A DNA stretch of 64,000 bases from Pectobacterium carotovorum. GTDB lineage: Bacteria; Pseudomonadota; Gammaproteobacteria; Enterobacterales; Enterobacteriaceae. The stretch lies in assembly GCA_016415585.1 (NCBI GenBank), contig CP066552.1:4092001-4156000 (forward strand), given 5' to 3'. A program made the translations under genes and the position numbers. This document shows, piece after piece, positions 1 through 9,955 of this stretch (the stretch's first letter is position 1; the number at the start of each line of letters is the position of its first letter). Under the pieces are notes generated by a model that had not been told where the DNA came from, searched no databases, and saw nothing but the letters and a program-made list of their open reading frames with translations.

Positions 1-3
1 TAA

Positions 4-111
4 ATCACCCCTGAAGTGAGCAAATTATTGGGGATGCTAAACGTACCAGTTGTGACTTCACTGGTGAAATTGTATAGGGATTTACCTGCAGACATGATGG
101 ACAAGATGTAA
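4..111 (+). other. Possible C-terminal gene fragment at window edge
   Basis: An open frame of 35 codons runs from just after a TAA at the first three bases to a TAA at 109-111; an internal ATG lies at 34-36. The predicted tail is rich in Leu, Val and Met and ends in MMDKM. It could be the end of a broken gene or chance. No function is recognised. Confidence 0.15.
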
Positions 112-338
112 CCATCCATCTGCAGCAAAGGATCACTTAAATGCCATGTCGCATTTATTGTCTGGTCTTTTCCAATAAGATTGGAGACAGAAACACTATC
201 AATGATAACTTTGGTGTTTGTTTCATCAGCCAAGATCTGATCCTCTCCATTGTAAGTAGAACAGTTTTTCTTCCCTGCTACCCTACAGCTCATCTATCGG
301 GCAATAGCAACACCGATAGATGAATGGATATTAATCAA

Positions 339-2039
339 CTAATTACTTGTTTCTTTTTTCCAGTTTTTGTAGTCTGCATGCCATTCTTTTGGAAGGCGCT
401 GCAGAATGTCATCGTGATCTTTCCGGTAATATTTACCCCAGTATTCCTGCATTGAGTTATCGCCTACCAGAATATTTTCAGCATAAAACCCTGTGGAGGT
501 ATGGTCGTTCTTATCCTCTCCCTCTAAGACTAAGTTCCAAACTTTTCCGCTGTAATTTTTGTTTTTTATCGAAACTATTTTAGTTTGACCTTCTGCATTG
601 TAGATCTCTGTACCTACTTTGAGTTGACGTGCCAGCAGCACGCTATTTTTGCCGGATAAAACTGGGTGTTCTGCCGTCATTTCTACGCTGTTACCTTTGG
701 CATCCGTGACCACGTAAATAACCCCCTCCTCATACCCTGGAATTGTGCTGGTTACCTTTTTAGGCTTTTTATTTTGGTTGGATAAGACCATATCTCCGAC
801 CTCGATATCCTCCACTCGCTTCAATGAGCCGTCAGCCATCCGCACTTTGGTGCCCGGAGTTAAACAGCCCCAAGCAAACTCTAAATAATCAATTTCTGTG
901 GTATCAAATGGTGTGCTACCGCCTTGTGTTGTGACATAGGCAGAAACTTTATCAAAGCCACTTGTTGCTGTTTGTACAGCGATCATGAAACTCATATCGA
1001 CACGAGTTAATGCATTAAAGCAAGCCTGTCCAAAATTAGCGTTTGCGAAATTCCAGCTCACAGTATTTCCGTTAGTTGTAAAATAGCTCAGCATATCGGC
1101 ACTGGTTTCACCCAGCGTACAGCCACCACCAGATGCATCATCCCAAATTATGAAGTTCACACTAGCATTACTGAGGTTCAATGTTGTGGGAACAGCGCTA
1201 GCATAGGTAACACTTCCTTGCATTGGGAACTGCACAACGCTACCACCACCATACGGGCCGTAGTCGCAGTCGGCAGTGTTACCAGGTGACCTTTGCAAGC
1301 ATGTCAGAATGTAGGGTACTTGGCGGCCGGGTTTCTGCACTGGTGCTGAGACCACTGGCGGCGACTGCGGAACCTCTATTGCTAATGCGGTATTTTGGAC
1401 ATTAAGGAAAACAGGTGAACCTGTTTTTGGCTGTATAAATACTGTACCTGTTGCAAGTACTTCATCCGTTGTTGTAGGTACACTCTGCCAGCTGCCTGCA
1501 GCACCTAATGCGGCGTCTTGACCAGCTCCATATTGAGTCGTCGTTGTGTGTGTGCCAATTGCAGTTTTAGTGGTATTGTCAAACAGCTGTAGAGTCAGTG
1601 CGGTGGCTATTGTACCCTCAGGAACCGAACTTATAAGCGTTGCTGTATAGTTGTAATTTTGAGTTGACTCTCGACCCAACTCAATAATTGCATTTATTGA
1701 CTCTGGCGACATTCCCGTTTCGGATAACAGTGAATAGGCTTGCTGATCCGGAGGAGACGAGGCGTGCTGAGTTTGTAGCGTTTCTAATGTTTGAAATAGT
1801 TGTGGAGAACTGGCTGGAGTATGCCCCGCTTTTGCGAGTTGGTTTTGTACATAGCGATAGTGATGTGCTTTTGATAAATCCAGCGCATATGGTACACCAG
1901 GCTTGGACTCCTGTACCAATTGCGCCAAATCACTTTTGTTTTGGCGTTCAGCAACACTCTCGTCACCTATAGCTTCTGAGCTATAAGCTGCAACATTGAG
2001 CAGGATTAAAAAAGATGCAAAACAGGTTCTAAAGTTCAT
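339..2039 (-). CDS. Secreted protein with C-terminal Hint (intein-like) domain
   Basis: This 566-residue protein begins with a Sec signal peptide (about residues 1-24, cleavage near SSEA). The middle (about 230-390) is Thr/Ser/Gly-rich with several Cys and is not recognised. Residues 392-528 form a Hint domain as in inteins, hedgehog and bacterial intein-like (BIL) proteins: it starts at Cys392 (CLTPGTKV), carries the block-B TAEHP motif and ends with FYAENILVGDN followed by Ser529. Such domains do self-cleavage or splicing through the first Cys. Here the usual penultimate His is Asp (GDN-S), so C-terminal cleavage may be altered. A 38-residue charged tail follows. No partner gene is adjacent. 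Export and the Hint domain are well supported; the biological role is unknown. Confidence 0.8.
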   Translation of the reverse strand: MNFRTCFASFLILLNVAAYSSEAIGDESVAERQNKSDLAQLVQESKPGVPYALDLSKAHHYRYVQNQLAKAGHTPASSPQLFQTLETLQTQHASSPPDQQAYSLLSETGMSPESINAIIELGRESTQNYNYTATLISSVPEGTIATALTLQLFDNTTKTAIGTHTTTTQYGAGQDAALGAAGSWQSVPTTTDEVLATGTVFIQPKTGSPVFLNVQNTALAIEVPQSPPVVSAPVQKPGRQVPYILTCLQRSPGNTADCDYGPYGGGSVVQFPMQGSVTYASAVPTTLNLSNASVNFIIWDDASGGGCTLGETSADMLSYFTTNGNTVSWNFANANFGQACFNALTRVDMSFMIAVQTATSGFDKVSAYVTTQGGSTPFDTTEIDYLEFAWGCLTPGTKVRMADGSLKRVEDIEVGDMVLSNQNKKPKKVTSTIPGYEEGVIYVVTDAKGNSVEMTAEHPVLSGKNSVLLARQLKVGTEIYNAEGQTKIVSIKNKNYSGKVWNLVLEGEDKNDHTSTGFYAENILVGDNSMQEYWGKYYRKDHDDILQRLPKEWHADYKNWKKETSN

Positions 2040-2679
2040 TACGATCCCTCAATATGAATTAGCAATACCTGACACGAATGGCGTTTAGGCGATCATGGCG
2101 TGAATACTGAACGGACGAAAAAGCTTACATCACATAAGCTATTTGACTTTGAAAGTACAAATTCCGAAACAAGCCCACGTTAAGCGAAATTCTGCAGAAT
2201 AAGCTGCGAGCTGTAACGTTTAAGCATTACGTTCAACTCATTGAAAACAAGGCGGGTTATTAGGTTTTCTATGGAAAGATAACCGAATCGACCACATCCA
2301 ACATGTGAGTTGTATCCATTATGGGTCTGACTTTAGGATTTTTCCAATGTGGGAACAAAATTATTTTTGGTTCATTTTTGGGTATAGAAAACACTCCATT
2401 TTAATAACGTTGAAACAGCTTTTCTGAGTGCTGCAGCGCTGAGATGCCACATAGATGCAAACACTCAATCCAAGATTTTTCATCTGATATTTTATATTAT
2501 TTCAGTAATTTGCTTTTGGTTTATTTCCCAGCACAATCGAAAATCGGTTCCAGAGGTTTTCTGTAAAAAACCAACCATAAAAAAAGCAAATCTGTATAGA
2601 GTGTAGATTCACTTCTAGAATATTCAGTCAACATCGATACGGGGTTACTTATATGAAACTTAGTTAGCGAGTCATATAT
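2040..2679. other. AT-rich stretch with no convincing gene
   Basis: This 640-bp stretch upstream of the Hint-protein gene has no long open frame on either strand. It presumably holds that gene's promoter. Together with the relics to its right it looks like eroded mobile-element DNA. Confidence 0.4.
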
Positions 2680-2979
2680 TTATTTATCTTGATTATTAAT
2701 ATTACCAAGATGATAAGGTATCCACCCCACATAAGGATTAAAGGCTCTGATGAGAGTTTCAGTAAGAACTCTATAATCAGGTAGAAAATCGTATCCAGGA
2801 TAATTATTTAACTCGTACTATAGCCATTCTGAAATATCTTTTAAACCAAGCTTTACTGATATCATTTTTGCTCTGGATCGCAAATCTTCAATATTGGTAG
2901 AGCTTGAACCAGCCATATCTTGAAGTTTTAGCACAGGACAATCTGTCATAGGAATCGCCCATTTTGTAGTTAGACGCAT
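2680..2979 (-). pseudogene. Relic of an AbiTii-domain gene (amber stop inside)
   Basis: Reading leftward from ATG 2977-2979, one frame stays open for about 100 codons to TAA 2680-2682 except for a single TAG at 2818-2820. The translation contains the order typical of the AbiTii domain: CPVLKLQD, an Ile/Lys-rich helix, SVKLGLKDISEW, then YELNNYPGYD and LPDYRVL. AbiTii domains are known at the N terminus of phage-defence and toxin-type proteins, where a longer effector part normally follows. That part is missing, and the TAG falls where Glu is usual before the ELNxYP motif. The gene is therefore truncated and probably dead, or at most makes a 53-residue peptide. It lies next to an integrase relic. 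The family call rests on remembered motif patterns. Confidence 0.5.
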
Positions 2980-3176
2980 ATATTATCCATTAGCTGGACT
3001 TACCGTAAATAGATATAGTGCCTTTGATCGTTGTTATGATTGATGCTCCCCTATGGCTAGAGAGCCCACAGCTTAGTCCATAGGCCACAAATCTTCACAC
3101 CTTTCGGTCAGCCTCAAACGCTTGTAATGGCAGCAAAACCTGCACAATGTTGCCCATATTGCTAGGCGCAATAATA

Positions 3177-4358
3177 TCAATAGCTGCACGATATCTTGCG
3201 CCGGGGCTCAACGTAGAGTGTATGGTTATAAGCTGCGCTCACCTGGTTGGGATCGCAATGCGAAAGCTGGGCGTTCACCAAAACTTTGGGGTAGCCCACT
3301 TCGTTGGGCGCCGTGGAGATCGTGCCACGGATGCCATGACCTGTGAGCAAATCCTGATAGCCCATACGTTTGAGAGCACCGCTGATACGCTTTTTCAGAT
3401 CGCTGCGGTGCGAGAAAAGATACCGTTGTGCTGGCCTAACCTCTCCGAGAAGGTAGCGAACGATCTCAATCGCCTGAATAGACAGCGGTACGATGTAGGA
3501 GAGGACATCCTGAGGCCGTTTGCCCTTCTTGCGCATATCGGTTTGCAACTGCTTGACCACGTCTGGAGGAATAACCCACAGCTCTTGTTCCAAATCGAAT
3601 TGCTCTGGGGTCGCCAACCGCAACTCGCCCGTACGCCCCCGTCAGTAGTAACAAGCGGATTCCGAGTTTCGTCGTGATCGCTCCACGATAACTTCGTACT
3701 TTTTGCAGAAGTTCAGATAGCTCAGGTAAACGCAGGAAAGGATTGTGAATCACAGGTGGTGCAGGAACAGCCACCACATCCAAGTCAGATGCCGGATTTA
3801 TCTCCAGTCATTCGACGTTCACCTGCGCAAAGCGGAACAATTGATTGAGTCAGGAGCGTACTTTCTCGGCAGTAGTAAACGCCTCACGTTGCTCAATCTT
3901 GGGGAGTATATTCAGCAAATCGGCACGACGAACGTCGTAAATAGATAGTTTACTCAGGCTTGGCGCTCAAAGATACGCAGGATCTGCGACAAGGTACTGT
4001 TACGCCCTTCTTTGAGCTCTAGTTTGCGATACTCAAGCCATTGAAGAAAAACAGCCTTGAATGTGTGCTCGTCGGCAAGTCGTACGAACTGCCGTTTATA
4101 CTTACGATCGAGCTTGGGATTGATACCCTTGGCAAGCAGGGCACGGACCTGATCGCGCAGCGTTCGCGCTTCGCGTAAACCGACCTCTGGGTAGGAGCCC
4201 AAAGACATACGCTTCTGTTTGCCCGCCCACGAATAGCGGAAGTGCCAAGACCGACCGCCCATGTCGGTCACCGCCAAGGAGAAACCATCAATGTCACCAA
4301 GTGTATAGGCTTTGCCTGTTGCTCTGGCTTGGCGAACTGCCATATCTGATAGTGCCAT
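3177..4358 (-). pseudogene. Broken tyrosine integrase (DUF4102/P4-type) beside tRNA-Gly
   Basis: Three frames add up to a phage-type integrase. Residues MALSDMAVRQARATGK to KLELKEGRN (4358-3954) are the N-terminal DUF4102 arm-binding domain. 3783-3630 continues with DVVAVPAPPVIHNPFLRL and the core region around TTKLGIRLLLLTG. After another frameshift 3623-3177 gives MRLATPEQFDLEQELWVIP, then GHGIRGTIST and QLSHCDPNQVSAAYNH, the Arg and the region near the catalytic Tyr. The normal tail after VEPRRK is lost. With at least two frameshifts and a 3' truncation it cannot be active. It starts about 215 bp past the 3' end of the tRNA-Gly gene, the usual place for an integrase of an element inserted in that tRNA. 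Confidence 0.85.
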
Positions 4359-4504
4359 AGTTCCAGCTCCTAACTTGAAGAGTTAGACGAGATTCTCGAC
4401 CTATGGCACGCTCCGACCCAGCAACAATACGGAACCCCACACACCCGTTTTTATGGACTAAAAAGTCCTGGATGTGGGTGGATTCCAGTAGACCGCGCTC
4501 GAAC

Positions 4505-4526
4505 GAAAAAAGGACCATAAGGTCCT
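4505..4526 (-). terminator. Rho-independent terminator after tRNA-Gly
   Basis: A 6-bp stem (AGGACC/GGTCCT, loop of 4) is followed on the minus strand by six T. It lies about 50 bp beyond the tRNA 3' end and fits its terminator. Confidence 0.6.
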
Positions 4527-4573
4527 ATTTTCAACGACTTGCAGACTTCAGTAGCAGTCTACAGATCATAAAT

Positions 4574-4649
<76 letters not shown>

Positions 4650-4890
4650 AGAGAATCGGATTTATTATCTTTTACTTTCAGCAAAAAGTGCCGAAACCAA
4701 AACCCATTAAATCCTGCCAAATCACATGTAACACAATGAATTTAATCACTATTTACTGACTAAGTAATTCGACGGTCAGCATTATGTACCAATCAACTTA
4801 ACGTGGCAAGCCCTTTTCACTGAAAACCTTACCGTCCAGTTTTAACCAGCGATGTGCCGTGGCGATAGAGCAATGAGAGCTCCTGCAACA

Positions 4891-4915
4891 AGGCCGCCCG
4901 AGTTTAAGGCGGCCT
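4891..4915 (-). terminator. Hairpin terminator after the secreted PPC-type protein
   Basis: An 8-bp GC-rich stem (AGGCCGCC/GGCGGCCT) with a 9-base loop sits 24 bp past the stop of the minus-strand gene at 4939. The T-run is weak. Confidence 0.5.
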
Positions 4916-4938
4916 GATATTTCATTGGTTTATGCGTA

Positions 4939-6417
4939 TCAGGATCTTACGCTGCTAACCAAGGTTTGCTTACAAATGTGCCCAAATGTGACGTGAGTAG
5001 AGATATTACCTCCCACACCAACACCGCTCTGAGCCGGGACTTCAATACGCCATGCGCCCACATCGTAGGTTGTTCTCCACGTATTAATATAACCTTGGCT
5101 GTAGTCCTGGAACTGCGTCGTGTAATCAGCATAACAGTTATCCAATTTCACAGACCCAGAAGCCTTGCCGTTTGCATCAGTGATTATTCCGTGGGCGTTG
5201 GCAGCATTAAACTCTAACTCACCGTTGTTTTCTCGTTGGTCGAGTATAAGAATCGCCACGATATTTGGAATACCCGCGCCGGTGGAATCCGCCATCGTCA
5301 CTCCCCAGGTCACATCCCGATAGGCTTGCGTGGTCATAAAACCAAAAGCTGTCGGTGCAGAACTTGGGATACGCAGGACGGTACTTTCCCCCGTAACAGA
5401 ATGGCTAAACCTGACAATTTTTGAGCCCAGAGTTAACTTATATTTCTGAGACACCGTCGGCAATCTTGCTGGATTAGGCAGCACTCTCACCAAAACCTTC
5501 TCATTCGGCTGAGATGGAATGATGGTAATTTCCTGTCCGGCATTACGAGTTGTCCAGGTATTACCGCCATCAGTGGAAGACGCCAGTAACCAGTTATTAT
5601 TGGTTCCACTTGTTACGCCATCAAAGCGAAGTAAAACATGCTGGCCACGGGTTGCGGTAAATACGTAGTAATCCGCATCAGAGTCACTATCAGAGTTACC
5701 TTCAATTTCCCTCAGATTATCTGACAAAGGATATGCCAGAGAAGGAATATCATTTAACTCATAGGCATCAACATTCGTATTAACGATAGCGCCAAAATTA
5801 AAAGCAGAACCATCTGCCGTATTGGCCTCCATAAACCAGTAATAGTGCCCCGGCGGAGTTAAATCCAACGTAGCCTCATCAGCATTTCCCGCCTGATTTG
5901 AATAATTAATTGCTGTCACATTATTCTGACCATCATCCCGCATCAAACTAAGAGCAATATCGGTTTCAGGGCTCATGCCTACGACGAACGCGGTTGTTTT
6001 AGAACGCTGAGTGATTTCAAAGTGATAACAGGCGCTGCCTCCACTTTGCAGTCCGTCCAGCGTATAAATGGTGTTTACGGCAAGGGTTGGGCACAAAGGG
6101 GTAAATGCAGCGTTATTAGCAAGAGGTTGAGTACTGGATAACGGTTTTTTTTGTGCGTTATTTGCATCAGCCTGCGCAGTGGGAGCATTGGGAGTAATAA
6201 CGACAACTCCCTCATTTTCAGCCTTGTGAAATTTATAATGACTTGCGGCATGGGCCTGTATGCTATTAGGGGCCTCAAATACAGAAACCGAGCCTTTCTT
6301 TTGCAGTTTCCCAATATCCTTCACTTCGACAGAAACGCTGGTTTCAGCAATCGCTGAACCCATGCAGAATGCCAATCCGGCAGCCGCAAGATATACATTT
6401 AAACGATGGTATTTCAT
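4939..6417 (-). CDS. Secreted protein with two PPC-like domains
   Basis: The 492-residue product has a clear signal peptide (about residues 1-24, cleavage after GSAIA). After a polar linker, about residues 110-212 and 214-330 look like two pre-peptidase C-terminal (PPC) beta-sandwich domains: both have the pattern of a polar start (DAYELND in the second), a central YYVF or CYHFEI strand and a final Tyr-rich strand. Such domains usually accompany secreted proteases, but no protease motif is seen. The C-terminal 160 residues look like another beta-sandwich containing VTWGVTMADSTG and ITDANGKA, typical of Ig-like folds. It stands alone with its own terminator. A secreted binding or adhesion role is a guess; the export signal is clear. 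Confidence 0.8.
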   Translation of the reverse strand: MKYHRLNVYLAAAGLAFCMGSAIAETSVSVEVKDIGKLQKKGSVSVFEAPNSIQAHAASHYKFHKAENEGVVVITPNAPTAQADANNAQKKPLSSTQPLANNAAFTPLCPTLAVNTIYTLDGLQSGGSACYHFEITQRSKTTAFVVGMSPETDIALSLMRDDGQNNVTAINYSNQAGNADEATLDLTPPGHYYWFMEANTADGSAFNFGAIVNTNVDAYELNDIPSLAYPLSDNLREIEGNSDSDSDADYYVFTATRGQHVLLRFDGVTSGTNNNWLLASSTDGGNTWTTRNAGQEITIIPSQPNEKVLVRVLPNPARLPTVSQKYKLTLGSKIVRFSHSVTGESTVLRIPSSAPTAFGFMTTQAYRDVTWGVTMADSTGAGIPNIVAILILDQRENNGELEFNAANAHGIITDANGKASGSVKLDNCYADYTTQFQDYSQGYINTWRTTYDVGAWRIEVPAQSGVGVGGNISTHVTFGHICKQTLVSSVRS

Positions 6418-6640
6418 CCCAATATTTCCTTATCTTTGAGTATTCTCAAATAGAACGCAGACTTATTATTTAATAATTAACAAATACTGAATGTTAAGCG
6501 AAAGTAGTATTACACCGACACGCCGTATAATCTCAATAAAATCTTACAAAAATATTTAAAATGAATTTTTTTAAATGAGCGAATTGAAATTATTATTAAA
6601 TACAATTAATTCGATCATTGATAATTTACTCAATAATTAT

Positions 6641-7567
6641 TCAATATTCGCGATTAAAATCCACCTCGCCACGCAGCGTATTATCAGCCTGGAAACGAGC
6701 AAGATTCTCTAGGAATAATCGTCCCATCAGCCCCGGCACCATTGGTCCCGCAATGTGCGCCGTCAACGTCAGATTCGGTGTTTTCCAGAACGGATGGCTG
6801 TACGGCAACGGTTCTTGCCTGAAGACATCCAGCACCGCTTCCGCAATTTGCGCATCACATAGCGCCGCCCGTAAATCATCATCCACCACGGCACTACCGC
6901 GCCCGACATTGATAAACAGCGCCGAAGGCTTCATGGCGGCAAACAGACTTGCATCATAAATATCGGTGGTTGCCGAAGTGTCCGGCAGAAGGTTGATCAC
7001 ATAATCGGCCTCCGGCACCGCGGCAGGCAGTTCCGCTAAACTCATGATCCGTTTAAAATCAGGCTGCTGTCTTGGCGTACTGACGATGCCATATAGCTCA
7101 ACGCCAAAAGGCCGTAAAAAGCCAGCAACCTCGCAGCCGATCTCTCCCGCACCGACAATCAGCACCTTTTTATCCGCCAGCGATCCCGGTAAACGGTGAT
7201 CCCAGCGCCGCTCTTCCTGACTGATTTGCCGTTCCCCCAGGCGAAGCTCATGCCTGAGCATGTAGGCAATCACGTATTCGGCGATAGGCTGACCAAACAC
7301 GCCAACGGCGCGGCTTAAGCGGTAATCTCGCGGTAGCCTATCGGCCAACAGCGGTTTGAACCCTGCCCACGTCGACTGTAGCCACTGTGGTTTAGCTCCC
7401 TGAGCCAGCAATGCAGCGGCGGTATCAGGTTCACCCAGCCAAATCGGGCAGCTCGCGGCCTGCTCTGCCGTACCGTTTGAGAGCACCAGCTCAAGCTCTG
7501 GCGCAGCATGATGTAAGACAGAGCCAATCTCATCGGCACGCGAATCCAGTAGCAGAATAGCGGTCAT
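6641..7567 (-). CDS. D-isomer 2-hydroxyacid dehydrogenase (GhrA-like)
   Basis: The product belongs to the NAD(P)-dependent D-2-hydroxyacid dehydrogenases, which reduce 2-oxoacids such as glyoxylate or hydroxypyruvate in the cytoplasm. It has the Rossmann motif VLIVGAGEIGCEVAGFLRPFG, the NLLPDT segment, the FINVGRGSAVVDDDL strand with the substrate-binding Arg, the catalytic Glu region (DVFRQEPLP) and a final TAHIAGP with the catalytic His. The short catalytic domain (about 308 residues in total) resembles GhrA rather than SerA. ATG at 7565-7567 is chosen because AAGGA lies 8 bp upstream; a GTG six bases earlier overlaps that site. The substrate cannot be told from sequence. Confidence 0.85.
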   Translation of the reverse strand: MTAILLLDSRADEIGSVLHHAAPELELVLSNGTAEQAASCPIWLGEPDTAAALLAQGAKPQWLQSTWAGFKPLLADRLPRDYRLSRAVGVFGQPIAEYVIAYMLRHELRLGERQISQEERRWDHRLPGSLADKKVLIVGAGEIGCEVAGFLRPFGVELYGIVSTPRQQPDFKRIMSLAELPAAVPEADYVINLLPDTSATTDIYDASLFAAMKPSALFINVGRGSAVVDDDLRAALCDAQIAEAVLDVFRQEPLPYSHPFWKTPNLTLTAHIAGPMVPGLMGRLFLENLARFQADNTLRGEVDFNREY

Positions 7568-7636
7568 AAGCACGTTCCTTAATAGGGTGAAGCACCTTTG
7601 GCTTCATCCCGATGATTGTCGTCATTACGTTTAAGA

Positions 7637-9343
7637 TTAGGCAGAAGCCTGAATGAGCGACGTCAGTAGCGCGCCACGCTTCGCTTCCGATTTTTTCACC
7701 AACGCCGCGAGTTTCTTGGTATTGCCCCAGATGAGATACAAAATATGTTCTATCACGGCGGGTTCTCGCATCCGTACTTCTTCGACGAGCTGTTCGAACA
7801 GCGCATCACTCTCTAACGCAGGCAGCACATTCAGCTTTAGCCTTTCCGTCGCATGGCTCAGGCAAGCAACCAAAGTCGCCACGTTCTGTGCCGTCACACC
7901 ATGCTTATCGAAAAATGCACGAATGAAGGCATCTTGTACCGATTGATGTTCGTCATCCACGCTTTCCATATATTCTTTTACGAGTGGGAAATACCCAGCA
8001 TCGCTCAGACCCAGCCCGAACACCGCATAGCTTCCCGGCATGCAGCACTTTTCGCCTTCCGAATCCGCGTACCATTCAAATTCCTCAATCGCGGTACGCG
8101 CATAATCCTCAAGAAGCGGGTAGTTCGATGCATATTGCAACGCGTTAGCAAAAAAGCGGTGGGTATCCGATTTTGCCAGCCCCTTGATAGGAAGATACTG
8201 TCGCGCCGACGATTTCAGAACGATCTTGTAGCTCTTTGGAAAACCGAGCGTCAGTAAGCGCGTAATGAAAAGCAGCGCCTGCTCATACGCTTCGGCGCTT
8301 TCCTTACGAATACGTACCGTGATGGTCGAAAACACATCATTCGCCACGCATTCGACCGATTCGTTCTTCAGGTTAATCTGCGCGTTCTCAAACGCACCAC
8401 TTCCCTCTTCCATGATGCTTAGCGCCCGCGGGTAGCCCAACTGCTTCGCGATATCCAGATATTCCAGCGCCTGAGACTTACTGTAGGAAGGCTCATAACG
8501 CAGAATCATGATGGCCGCATAGAGGACTAATTCAACGGGATGAAGCGTTTGTGAATCCTGCACATCCAGTGCGATGCCAGGTTTGAGGATATAAATATCC
8601 GGCTCAAAAAAATGCTCAGGCTGGGACACATCGCAGTAGCGCAACAAAAACTGCTGATCAACCCACGTTCTTAACACGCGGGTAATCGTGCGTCGATGCT
8701 CAGACAATTCCGCACTCCCTGCGTTTCGCTGCTGAATCTGCTCAAGCAGAGTCATGATCCAGCGGATATCCAGCGAGGGAAAGAGATGCACATCAAGCAA
8801 ATGACGAACCAGAAAGAACGTTTGTAACGGTTCTGTCGGCGCAGTGCCATGAGTAAGATGCTGCTCGATATAGTCGTGAATAAACTCAAGTAGCCGCTGT
8901 TTTTTCACCTCGTTGATGAACGTAAACAGCGTAATCAGCAGCCGGCCTTCGGTTGCTGGGAAGATGGCACGAAAGCAAAACCGATAGTCAATCACCGCAG
9001 TCTCTGCCAGTTTCTCAACACGCTGCGCGATAGCCTGAGTCAACACAGGAACGAGATTTTCCTGTATCTGCGCGACGCTCAATGCCCCTTTTCTGCTACC
9101 GATCGATAGGCCATCAGCATCACGCTTCGACTTAGCGGATATCGACGTCCGCCCGGGCGCATAATCCAGTATCACATCGTTATGGATGCCCGCCTGCAGC
9201 GTTGTTCGCAATACGACCTTATCGACATCGACTCTTTTCTCCAGCGCATCAAACCATTCGCTGATTATCGCCAGCACTTCATCCTGCATAGGTCGTTCGT
9301 GTGGTAGTGATACTCCAGCTTCGTTCGAGTGCCTCTCCGTCAT
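7637..9343 (-). CDS. Large cytoplasmic protein of unknown function
   Basis: A 568-residue, mostly helical protein without signal peptide or membrane segment. It starts MTERHSNEAGVSLPHERP and ends in a helical Lys/Ala-rich tail. I do not recognise the family. The composition (many Leu, Glu and Arg, no strong motif of catalytic type, helical pairs) suggests a scaffold or repeat-like fold. GC content and codon use look like the neighbouring chromosome rather than the AT-rich islands. It is followed after about 70 bp by the hydroxyacid dehydrogenase on the same strand, but no operon link is evident. An integrase stub and tRNA-Gly(CCC) lie upstream, so it may be cargo of an old insertion. Confidence 0.75.
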   Translation of the reverse strand: MTERHSNEAGVSLPHERPMQDEVLAIISEWFDALEKRVDVDKVVLRTTLQAGIHNDVILDYAPGRTSISAKSKRDADGLSIGSRKGALSVAQIQENLVPVLTQAIAQRVEKLAETAVIDYRFCFRAIFPATEGRLLITLFTFINEVKKQRLLEFIHDYIEQHLTHGTAPTEPLQTFFLVRHLLDVHLFPSLDIRWIMTLLEQIQQRNAGSAELSEHRRTITRVLRTWVDQQFLLRYCDVSQPEHFFEPDIYILKPGIALDVQDSQTLHPVELVLYAAIMILRYEPSYSKSQALEYLDIAKQLGYPRALSIMEEGSGAFENAQINLKNESVECVANDVFSTITVRIRKESAEAYEQALLFITRLLTLGFPKSYKIVLKSSARQYLPIKGLAKSDTHRFFANALQYASNYPLLEDYARTAIEEFEWYADSEGEKCCMPGSYAVFGLGLSDAGYFPLVKEYMESVDDEHQSVQDAFIRAFFDKHGVTAQNVATLVACLSHATERLKLNVLPALESDALFEQLVEEVRMREPAVIEHILYLIWGNTKKLAALVKKSEAKRGALLTSLIQASA

Positions 9344-9541
9344 TTTTCTCTTTTTCCTTATTATTTATCGCAGATGAAATGTTGCCCCAAAGCCCGGTAT
9401 TGATGAGATTTACCAACCGCCAAAAAATATCCCAATGACATTCCCACATAAAGCGGACACGACCCTTACTTGAGATATTCTCTCAGCTTCATAAGCCATA
9501 TTGGGATTATCAGCATGGACAATCTTAAGTGCCGCTTTGAT

Positions 9542-9691
9542 TTACCGTGAGTGGGTCATAGCTGTTCTTCTGTCTCGCGTACGCAGTGAAAATGAGGTCA
9601 TCTTGTGACGGTTCTTAACCCTGAAATAGTAAATACCCTTCCGCTGGTAAAGATAAACATTGGGCGAATTAGTTACATTGCTTTGAATCAT
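9542..9691 (-). pseudogene. N-terminal stub of a phage integrase
   Basis: The first residues, NVYLYQRKGIYYFRVKNR and FSLRTRDRRTAM, match the N-terminal SH3-like part of a class of tyrosine integrases (pattern YLYxRxGxYYFR...FSLRTRDRR). The frame then ends after about 50 codons, so the catalytic domain is gone. It starts about 110 bp past the 3' end of tRNA-Gly(CCC), again the usual integrase position. The start at M (9689-9691) is favoured; a longer frame opens at 9742. Confidence 0.6.
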
Positions 9692-9799
9692 GCTTGTAAG
9701 CCCATAAGGGTTACACCGTAGGTTACAGTCAGCGACTGCCAAGAGGCTTTACGCCACGTCCCTAAGGGATTCAATAAGATAGGTACAGAAAGAAGGTCA

Positions 9800-9873
9800 T
9801 GGAGCGAGTGAAGGGAATCGAACCCTCGTATGCAGCTTGGGAAGCTGCCGTTCTACCATTGAACTACACTCGC
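9800..9873 (-). tRNA. tRNA-Gly (CCC)
   Basis: A 74-nt minus-strand cloverleaf has acceptor GCGAGTG/CACTCGC, an encoded CCA end, GGTTCGATTCC in the T arm and the anticodon loop TTCCCAA, giving CCC. It corresponds to E. coli glyU in type. An integrase stub lies downstream. Confidence 0.97.
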
Positions 9874-9955
9874 ACAGAGAAGCGCGTGGCATTATAGCGC
9901 TATGCTGTTGCCGAGCAAGTAAAAAAACCCGGCAAAGCGCTGCTGTTTTAGCCAG

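Noticed and set aside
141..323. 60-codon plus-strand frame near the left edge
   Set aside because: No ribosome site or recognisable content; it lies at the 3' side of the Hint-protein gene.
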